Positions 47,991 through 57,700 of a DNA stretch of 64,000 nt are shown piece by piece (positions within the stretch are counted from its first letter, which is position 1; each line of letters starts with the position of its first letter). The notes beneath the pieces were generated by a model. It saw nothing but the letters and a program-made list of their open reading frames with translations. It searched no databases and was not told the origin of the DNA. Both the position numbers and the translations under genes were made by a program. The stretch is from NCBI RefSeq assembly GCF_964355755.1, contig NC_092672.1, forward strand, positions 2,046,001 through 2,110,000, in the 5' to 3' direction. This DNA is from Antedon mediterranea (lineage: Eukaryota > Echinodermata > Crinoidea > Comatulida > Antedonidae).

Positions 47991-48528
47991 CTCTTTCATA
48001 CATATGAAAACATGAAGCAGCGGTGGAAGCTTTATGATTATGATGCTCGTTTTGTCAGTGAGGTCAGAGGTCATTTATTTTAATCACCTATTACCTGTAT
48101 AAGCTATGCTATGCTGAACATTGTAACAATTATGGACCAAAGATTATGTTTTCTCTTTTGTGAGTACTGTTCACTTATTATTATTACCATTTCCATTATA
48201 AACATCAATATACATATCATGTACACCACCAAAATTACGAGCAAGAATCAATATCATAAGGCATTTAATGAAAATGCAGACTGTTATGCGACATAAAATC
48301 TATTCTCATATCAGAACTATAATCAGCATATACATTTCATATCGCATAATATTATTATTTAAATTTACATTACTTTTTTTTGTATGTATACTATAACATA
48401 TGGTATGGTATCGGTAAATGTTTCTGTTTTGGAAGCAATTATAATAAATTAGTTTTAAATTCAGTAAATACAAATTAGGTTGATAATTGATTGATAAGTA
48501 ATGTAATGAAAACCATGAATAAATACTA

Positions 48529-48810
48529 CAGTCAACTCTCCCAATATCAGAATTTTGGAAAACCAGAAACTCTCCCAATACCAGACTCTCTGAAACTGGA
48601 AACTTTCCCATACCAGACTCTCTGGAAACTGAAAACTTTCCCAATACCAGACTCTCTGAAAACTGGAAACTCTCCCAATACCAGACTTTTCTTGAAGACC
48701 AAAAGGTACCAAATCCTTTTTTACCATTGAAAACACATTCTGAATACCAGACTTTCTAGAAAACCAGACATATTTGGCCAGCCCAAAGGTGTCCGGTATT
48801 CAAAGAGTAC
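48529..48810. mobile_element. Pogo/Tigger-like MITE with internal repeats
   Basis: Starts CAGTCAACTCTCCCAATA after a TA; contains about four units of CCAGACTCTCTGAAAACTGG (36-bp spacing); ends at the degraded GGTGTCCGGTATTCAAAGAG. Copies at 54553-54740 and 59859-60004. Confidence 0.65.
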
Positions 48811-48814
48811 CAAC

Positions 48815-48849
48815 CTTCTTGTTGTCATTGGCGTCACAGGCTCCCACAT
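48815..48849 (-). pseudogene. 35-bp fragment of KLHL17 exon 8 at a duplication junction
   Basis: CTTCTTGTTGTCATTGGCGT then CACAGGCTCCCACAT equals the donor end of exon 8 (54748-54782). It stops abruptly and is followed within five bases by methyltransferase 3' flank (block X'), fixing the breakpoint of the tandem duplication. Confidence 0.8.
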
Positions 48850-48853
48850 GTCT

Positions 48854-49200
48854 TGTTTTTAACTTTTTAACTAATTGTATTACTTTTAAATATGAGCAAA
48901 TAACGTGTTTGTAGGCCTATAAATAAACACGAACTTAAACCCCGAAATCGCGACCCCTTTCATTTAAACAAGGTAGGTGTACAGAGAGGCTGAAATTTGG
49001 AACGTTGGGGGAATGGGATTCGTTCTTCCCCCAGGCCTCCGCATCGCAAGGAAATACACAATTTAACGTAAGCCAAGGATCATACTAGCTGTAAGGTCAA
49101 ATCACGGACCTATAAATGTATAGGTCCATGGTCAAATCAAGCTTGGTTCTTACATGGTAACGCAAGTGATTTGACCAATCACAAGCGATGGATAATCCAA
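48854..49200. repeat. Block X': second copy of the methyltransferase 3' flank
   Basis: Matches 40437-40770 almost base for base; carries a TAGGCCTA at 48912 that the other copy lacks. Followed directly by block Y' (49200-49795), the counterpart of 44680-45860. Confidence 0.85.
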
Positions 49201-49806
49201 ATTGTCTAAGTTTTTATTCCCTGATGCATTCATGGTTTCTGAAATGGTATGTTGAATACAAAAATAGAAAAAATGTATTGTTTCGTTTTAAATAAACATC
49301 TTTTCATGCGTGGCGTTATTACACAACGTCTGGGGATCGGAGAAAATATGCATGATGGTTTTGTATTAATGACTATAGCAGAATCATTCATGAACTCATG
49401 AATTTCTGATCAAAACCTATTGTATAAAGTTCACTTTATTAGACAATGTAATTGTAGAATAAACGATTACCAATGCGTTCAGGTAATAAAATCTGTTACG
49501 CACACATCATATCCACTAAATTTCTCAAGGCGCTTGTAGAAAAACTAATCCGTCAACGTAAAAAACAAACCTAGACAAAACCGACACAACTGCATTCAGT
49601 TTACCAGCAATTTAATTTACATAGACCGGCTGCTACATAACTCACAGGTGTTCTCAGTTTATGTGAGCATGTAACCAGACAATTAAAAACCTAAGGTTAA
49701 ATTATGCCAAAAGCATCTAACAGCTGATATGTCTTTTTAGTGTACTCTTGAAAAATGTAAAGTTGATTTGCTAGCACGAATAATGTGCATTGGTTAACTT
49801 ATTCTG

Positions 49807-50010
49807 TCCATATATGGGCACATTTTGTAGTCACATAAATGTTTATAGTGTAAACAGAGCTTAAGAGAAACGACAGTTCGAAGAATCCATCACTAAAATT
49901 GCGTTGCGCTTACCTTCTTCTTTCGTCCTTGTGTTACGACCAATCAAAAGTGATGGATCATTCAAACTGTCGCTTGTCATTGGTCAACTCGCTTGCGTTG
50001 CGTCTACGTC
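49807..50010. mobile_element. MITE D right end followed by a MITE A copy
   Basis: 49807-49863 is the right part of family D (CCATATATGGGCACATTTTG, TATAGTGTAAACAGAGCTTA). 49868-50010 has family A motifs (GACAGTTCGAAGAATCCATC, ATTGCGTTGCGCTTACCTTC, CGCTTGCGTTGCGTCTACGT) without clean ends. Confidence 0.6.
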
Positions 50011-50355
50011 ATTGTTATAATTTTGCGTAAATGAAAAGCGCTAGTAATGTTTAAATGTCAGCTCATGCTCAATGATGTGTCTAGATTCCCAGGTTCTTCA
50101 TAAAGTACACATTAATTAATTTATTTATTCAACTTAAAAATAAATAAAAACTTACTATATAAGATAAGATAAATAATAATAATAAAAAAAAAACAGCTGT
50201 GAATATCGACTAGTTCCGTGATAATCAATGATTGTGGGAACTCATAACGATGAAGATGAAGAAATTTGTTTTACAATGGTAGCTTCTCTGACAGCTGTAT
50301 TACAGCAGTACAGCTGACTTGAAAAGGCCCTACAACAATAAAATCACTGCATGTT

Positions 50356-51399
50356 GGGGTGTCACGAAAGCTCAGACCACGAAAGCTCAGACCCCCTAAG
50401 ACCTAAGATCACGAAAGCTAAGACCCAACACCTAAGATTACAAATATTTATCTTTCGCACCTGCCTTGTATTTTAACTCCCAACATTTATTCTGAATACC
50501 ACACCTTAGAATTGGCACTTTCATGAAAAAGAATCACATAAAAAGTAACAAATACATTTTTAAATTGATGATTTTACAGACGTTTTTCTCGCACACAAAA
50601 TGACAGTAGGCCTACCCTATGGGCCATGTTCAATGTTTTTGTTTCTATGGAACGTCAAAAGAGCAAAAATTATATAGAGGGCTGAAAACTCTGTGGAGTC
50701 CATCTACAGTGTGGATGGAACAATGTAAAATTAAAATTGTAATGATAATAGTATAATCATGCAAGTACGAAACTGGCAAATAAATTTTAATTTAAAAATC
50801 ATGATAAGTTTTTTTGTTTCGTTTTCTTTCTGTTTTTATACTTGTACTATTATTGTTGCTCTTTTGGCGCTCCATAGAAACAAAAACATTAAGCATGGGG
50901 AGCTCGAGGAGTTACAATGTCATTACAGTATACAAAGAAACACATCTGTAAAATCATCAATTTAAAAGATTTATTTATTTGTTATTATTTCTCCTTCTGA
51001 AAGTACTTATAAGTCCTAATTTTAAAGTGTGGTGTTGAAATTTGGAGTCAAAATACAAGAAAGGCAGGTGCGTAAGAAAAACATCCTCTGAACCAACACA
51101 ATGGAGTAAATATATACCAACAAACAACCCGTCAAGTTTGTTTGTTGTAAAGAAAAAATATACATTTACTCAACGGGCGAAAATAATGTGAGTTTATCTA
51201 TGTTTTGCGGTAGTATTAAATTATATTTATGGTAATAAATGAAACCTACTGTGTTTAAAATTATGTATGGATAAACAAGTATTGTTTTTAAGCTGTAGTA
51301 TATCTTAGTATTTGTAATCTTAGGTGTTGGGTCTTAGCTTTCGTGATCTTAGGTCTTAGGGGGTCTGAGCTTTCGTGGTCTGAGCTTTCGTGACACCCC
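50356..51399. mobile_element. 1.04-kb fold-back element
   Basis: The outer 90 or so bases are perfect inverted repeats beginning GGGGTGTCACGAAAGCTCAG. Further inside, CGCACCTGCCTTGTATTTT faces CAAGAAAGGCAGGTGCG, TGATGATTTTACAGACG faces TCTGTAAAATCATCAATT, and CAATGTTTTTGTTTCTATGG faces CATAGAAACAAAAACATT, so most of the length folds into one long imperfect hairpin with its turn near 50750. About 230 bp (51075-51305) is present on the right arm only. No credible ORF. No certain target duplication, although CATGTTGG occurs near both ends. Confidence 0.85.
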
Positions 51400-51680
51400 T
51401 GCTTCCATGTTGGCACGCGACAATCAATACTAAAATATGTATAGTTATTTTATAGATATCATTATTCCAATTCAACGTTGAGTGGTTTGACCGACAAATT
51501 AATGATATGTAAAGAATACATAAATAATGATTCCGTCAAAATATGATTATATGATACGAGCACTGTGATTTCCATTATATTGGATAATAAAAGGATCTGT
51601 ATAATAGTATCTGTAAAATCAATAAGGTTATATTGCCTGATAATGCATATAACCTAACAAGTAATTAGGTATACACAATT

Positions 51681-51826
51681 AAAGCTCTGTCTACACATCA
51701 AACTCGTGTGATGTGCCCAAATATGGTAGTGATATGATTAATGGTAGTGATATGATATCATCATGTCCATATATGGGAACATCATATTTTTTTGTCACAT
51801 AAAGTTTTATAGTGTAGACAGAGCTT
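51681..51826. mobile_element. MITE family D copy
   Basis: Both ends present (AAAGCTCTGTCTACACATCA and TATAGTGTAGACAGAGCTTA); interior GCCCAAATATGGTAGTGATA with a partial second unit. Confidence 0.85.
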
Positions 51827-51852
51827 ACATAGTATAAAACAATTAATAACGA

Positions 51853-51945
51853 GAGGCAAGCCATGATTCAACGTTTCGATCTTTATTTTGATCATCATCT
51901 GCAGGAACATATTTCTGATAATGACGTAGAATCATGGCTTGCCTC
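51853..51945. repeat. Inverted repeat with 17-bp perfect arms
   Basis: GAGGCAAGCCATGATTC faces GAATCATGGCTTGCCTC; inside, ACGTTTCGATCTTTATTTTG and GATCATCATC recall the hairpin at 3107-3207. The 73-codon frame across it has no support as a gene. Confidence 0.7.
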
Positions 51946-52196
51946 TTCTTATTTGGAGTTAATTTTATACTGTTACTTCAACATTATCAGTGTATCTATT
52001 GGCATACACAATTCGTTCGTGGGACAAAGTGTCCCCTATAATAGAGGTGTTTTAAAGGCGATATTTCTTTTCGTACATAAGTAAAGATAAGGACCCCTCA
52101 TGAAACGTCACAAAATAAACATGAATATTCATTAGTCATATCCAAAAGGTGTGACGTAAGAATTGATCTAACTACAATTCTAATGCAAACTCTTTC

Positions 52197-54781
52197 CGTC
52201 CTAAAGTTCTACTGTGTAGTGTTTGGTAAGAAGGATGGGGGACCGATCCAAAATAATGTATTCAAATTTGAAACCATGGTCAATCATGTACATATCAACA
52301 AGATTGGTGTGGTTTTATTAATAACCGTCGGATACGCTACTCAATCTAGAAACATTGAAGGGCATTTGTTTAAAGTTGTACAACATTAAAAAAGAAACAG
52401 ATACTGAAAACAAATTACTGATAAAAACATGATTGTATACAATATTGCTCCTCTATTTATTTTCTTCGGAAGCCTTTAGTGCACAATTTCTTAAGAACAG
52501 TGCATTATACAGTAAGTTTGGTTATGAAGCCATTATATAAATATTGCATTAAGAAATTACCATTTATCATTTTCTTCGGAAGCCCTTAGGGCACAATTTC
52601 TTAAGAACAGAGCATTATACAGTAAAGTATGGTTATGAAGCCATTATATACATATTGCATTAAGAAATTACCATTTATTATTTTCTTCGGAAGCCCTTAG
52701 GGCACAATTTCTTAAGAACAGAGCATTATACAGTAAAGTATGGTTATGAAGCCATTATATACATATTGCATTAAGAAATTACCATTTATTATTTTCTTCG
52801 GAAGCCCTTAGGGCACAATTTCTTAAGAACAGAGCATTATACAGTGAGTATGGTTATTAAGTCATTATATAAATATTGCATTAACAAGAAATTACCATTT
52901 ATTGAAAGCAAGCTAAACACAGTTTGACTTTTCGCACCTATTGTATTGCAGCTAAAATTTATTAATATTAAATTACTTAATTTGGTGCAGTAACATTTAA
53001 ACAAATATTAAATTTTTGTTTTAATATGCCATTTTATTGTCACATAATAGTTTTTCACTTTGACCAAAAACTGGATCTAAAAAAAAAATTATTTGCCTGA
53101 AAAAAAATGTAGTTTAAAGCAAAAAAATACTGATAATAATAATGTTTTTTGGTTAAAATTAAACGTTTCTTTTGTCTTTTTATAAGTGAAATAATTATTT
53201 ATTTATTTTTACAGAAGTGAATAACTTATTAAAACTGCAAATGGCCTATATAAAGTCTGATTTTATTAACCTTCATTTTCCATGTTTTTGGGGGAAAATA
53301 CATTTTTAAACTAGAAAAACATGTAACAGATTATATAAGGCATTGGATTTAGTCCGTTTTGTTTTCTGTAAGTGGATATATCTGAGTGGCTGTGACTCCA
53401 ACACTGCTTCTTCTGGAGCTCATACTGGTAAGAACCTTCCATCGTCTCGTCACTGGATTGTAGCGTTCGACACCGTTTAGGCTACTGCTACCGTCGTTGC
53501 CACCAATCACGTACAAATGACCTTTTAACGCCACAGCGTCGTGTGTGCTTCTAAAATTATATTAAAATTTATACATAATTATTAATTACAAAGGAGAAAC
53601 ATTATTCCCACTCTGTAATAACACTGAACCCATGTAATATTGAATATCGAAACGTGGCAGGCTATAGGCGCTTGACCTTTGACAAGATCGCCTAAAATTT
53701 ATAATTTAAAACTACAATACTTAGTATTGTATATTAAGGAATAGCTGCTCCATAGTCTCTTTGCTTTTCTTCCTTATATCTTATTAACTAAAATGTTTAT
53801 ACTAACAAACATTGCTATTAATATGCCTAGTGTGTAAACATTATTGACATAATTTCATTAAACATCGACACAGTACAACTCTTCTTAACAAAATGTTTTC
53901 AATCTTCTATCAACTAAAAGTCGTAGTTAGTCATGTCTCGGGTCACATTCTATGGTCACCGTACAGATAGGCTACTACATCAGTACTTCTATGAATGTTG
54001 GTGACAAGAACGCTAGTTGGTCATACCCAGTACCGTTTTGACTTTACAAATCATTCGGGAAACCACCCCACGACGAGTAAACATGAAGCATCTGTGGAAG
54101 CATTATGATTATGATGCTGGCTTTGTCAGTGGAATGAGGTCATTTATTTTTATCACACAATCAATTTATGGAACGATATAAGCTATGCTAAGCTGAACAT
54201 TGTAATAATTATAGACCAAGGATTTTGTGTTATCTTTGTTTGTATCTTTCAATTTTATTATTCCCATTTCCATTATAAACATCAATATACACATCATGTA
54301 CACCACCAAAATTACAAGTGAGAATCAATATCATAAGTAAAGGCATTTAATGAAAATGCAGACCATCTTAAAATTACATGACATGTTTCGTGAAATCTAA
54401 TCTCATCGTCAGAACTATGGTATGGTATCGGTGAATGTTTCTATTTTGAAAGCAATTATAATGAATTAGTTTAAAATAAAAATTAGGTTGATAATTGTTT
54501 TGATAATTCCATGTTTATATCAACCATGTAATGAAAACCTGGAACAATACTACAGCCAATTCTCCTAATTCTAATTCTCTTTGAAAACCGGAAACTCTCC
54601 CAATATCAAACTTTTCTTGAAGACCAAAAGGTCCCAAATCCTTTGTTACCATTAAAAACACATTCCGAATACCAGACTTTCCAGAAAAACCAGACATATT
54701 TGGCCGGCCCAAAGGTGTCCAGTATTGAGAGAGTTGACTGTACTAACCTTCTTGTTGTCATCGGCGTTACAGGCTCCCACA
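52197..54781. repeat. Block K: proximal copy of the KLHL17 3' region
   Basis: Contiguous with the rest of KLHL17 and containing exon 9 and the donor end of exon 8, so this is the parental arrangement on the gene side. Four 110-bp units at 52462-52900, MITE E at 52990-53312, exon 9 at 53349-53550, MITE pogo-like at 54553-54740. Confidence 0.85.
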
Positions 54782-57700
54782 TATTAATATCTTGGTTAAA
54801 CCTCTCAGCACTATTTAAACATGATGCACCATCATTGCCTCCCACCACATACAGAACATCTTCAACAACTGCAACTCCCATGCTACTTCTTCTGTTGTTC
54901 ATGTTTTGAATTGCAACCCATGTGTTAGTCACTGGACAGTACTTCTCAACACTGGATAAATGTGTGGAACCATCATATCCACCAACCGCCCATAGAAAAC
55001 CATCTTAAGAAGAAGAACAGATGAGCTAGTTAGCCTTTTAAGTACATCCTAGTCTACAGTGGCAAACCTAGTTAGCCATTAAGTACATCCGAGTCTACAC
55101 TGCACTGGCTAACCTAGTTAGCCATTAAGTACATCCTAGTCTACACTGCACTGGCAAACCTAGTTAGCCATTAAGTACATCCTAGTCTACACTGCACTGG
55201 CAAACCTAGTTATCCATTAAGTACATCCTAGTCTACACTGCACTGGCAAACCTAGTTATCCATTAAGTACATCCTAGTCTACACTGCACTGTCAAACCTA
55301 GTTATCCATTAAGTACATCCTAGTCTACACTCCACTGGCAAACCTAGTTATCCATTAAGTACATCCTAGTCTACACTACACTGGCTAACCTAGTTATCCA
55401 TTAAGTACATCCTAGTCTACACTGCACTGGCAAACCTAGTTATCCATTAAGTACATCCTAGTCTACACTGCACTGGCTAACCTAGTTATCCATTAAGTAC
55501 ATCCTAGTCTACACTGCACTGGCAAACCTAGTTAGCCATTAAGTACATCCTAGTCTACACTCCACTGGCAAACCTAGTTATCCATTAAGTACATCCTAGT
55601 CTACACTGCACTGGCAAACCTAGTTAGCCATTAAATACAACCTAGTCTACACTGCACTGGCAAACCTAGTTAGCCATTAAGTACATCCTAGTCTACACTA
55701 CACTGGCTAACCTAGTTATCCATTAAGTACATCCTAGTCTACACTGCACTGGCAAACCTAGTTAGCCATTAAGTACATCCTAGTCTACACTGCACTGGCT
55801 AACCTAGTTATCCATTAAGTACATCCTAGTCTACACTGCACTGGCAAACCTAGTTAGCCATTAAATACAACCTAGTCTACACTGCACTGGCAAACCTAGT
55901 TATCCATTAAGTACATCCTAGTTTACACTGCACTGGCTAACCTAGTTATCCATTAAGTACATCCTAGTCTACACTGCACTGGCTAACCTAGTTAGCCATT
56001 AAGTATATCCTAGTAGTCTACACTGCACTGGCTAACCTAGTTATCCATTAAGTACATCATAGTCTACACTGCACTGGCAAACCTAGTTATCCATTAAGTA
56101 CATCCTAGTCTACACTGCACTGGCAAACCTAGTTATCCATTAAGTACATCATAGTCTACACTGCACTGGCAAACCTAGTTATCCATTAAGTACATCCTAG
56201 TCTACACTGCACTGGCAAACCTAGTTATCCATTAAGTACATCCTAGTCTACACTGCACTGTCAAACCTAGTTATCCATTAAGTACATCCTAGTCTACACT
56301 GCACTGGCAAACCTAGTTATCCATTAAGTACATCCTAGTCTACACTGCACTGGCAAACCTAGTTAGCCATTAAGTACATCCTAGTCTACACTGCACTGGC
56401 AAACCTAGTTATCCATTAAGTACATCATAGTCTACACTGCACTGGCAAACCTAGTTATCCATTAAGTACATCCTAGTCTACACTGCACTGGCAAACCTAG
56501 TTATCCATTAAGTACATCCTAGTCTACACTGCACTGTCAAACCTAGTTATCCATTAAGTACATCCTAGTCTACACTGCACTGGCAAACCTAGTTATCCAT
56601 TAAGTACATCCTAGTCTACACTGCACTGGCAAACCTAGTTATCCATTAAGTACAACCTAGTCTACACTGCACTGGCAAACCTAGTTATCCATTAAGTACA
56701 TCCTAGTCTACACTGCACTGGCTAACCTAGTTAGCCATTAAGTACATCCTAGTCTACACTGGCAAACCTAGTTATCCATTAAGTACATCATAGTCTACAC
56801 TGGCAAACCTAGTTATCCATTAGGTACATCATAGTCTACACTGGCAAAACTAGTTAGCCATTTAAGTACATTTTAGTCTACACTGCACTGAGCATTGAGC
56901 AAACACTGAGTTTGTCATGAAGTGATTTTTCAAAATTTGCTAGAGTAGACCAGTTGATAAACTTTGGCAAACTACACTAGCAAACTTTAGGGAGCATTTC
57001 TCAGTTTGCAAACAAAAATTGGTATTATTAATATACACATGATATCCTGAATCTTAAATTAAAACATTTATTTTTGAACTGACTGCAGTTTTACACGTTT
57101 TAAAATTTACTGCTTTAAACTGGTTGTTATGATAGTAACAATGTGCAGGTCTTTATGCTAGTATTACACAAAGGAACGTACTGTTGTTATATGCCTGCAT
57201 TATGATCACCATGCCTTTTAGCTTTTTGCTTATTTTATTTTGTATATCCATTGAGATCCAGCCACTGATAACCACAGCATTATCATTTAATCAGTAATTT
57301 GCCTTTGGATTTATATTATAAATTATAAAATAATAAACAGGCACAGAACAAATTCTAAATTGGTGATGTACTGAAAATTAATTAATTTAGAAATGATAAT
57401 GATGAGAAAGACAAAGTCGCTCCATTAACCATTATGAAAATAGCGATCACCACCAAAATATATTCTAAGGTTTTCCCCAATCGTACAAGCAACAAAATAA
57501 CACAACATTTTCATTCTGCACATGCTCAGAAACATATGTACACATGCAAATTTACTGTTATTTCAACATGATTATCCAAAATCTACAAAGTTTTTTGACC
57601 AAGTTGGATTTTCTCTTGCTAGATACAAGTACTGTTTCACCTTCTCTCTTATCTATAAATTAAAGTTTGCAATGCACAATGCATACAAATAGATAACTAG

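Larger units (their letters stand above)
46272..48849. repeat. Block K' : distal copy of the KLHL17 3' region
   Basis: About 2.58 kb matching 52197-54781 in order: CTACTGTGTAG, TCGGATACGCTACTCAATCT, four 110-bp units, GGTGCAGTAACATTTAAA, the terminal exon, AAACATGAAGCA, CATTTCCATTATAAACATCA, a pogo-like MITE and the first 35 bp of exon 8. The two copies differ by insertions (a LINE tail at 47757-47990 here; unrelated DNA at 53640-54080 there). Confidence 0.85.

Noticed and set aside
46211-52389. ORFs at 46211-46399 and 52183-52389 in the duplicated blocks as a shared gene
   Set aside because: The two frames diverge, start in unrelated sequence and have no recognisable product; they only reflect the block duplication.
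55025-56889. CRISPR-like array
   Set aside because: Units are contiguous 46-bp repeats without unique spacers, in a eukaryotic intron.
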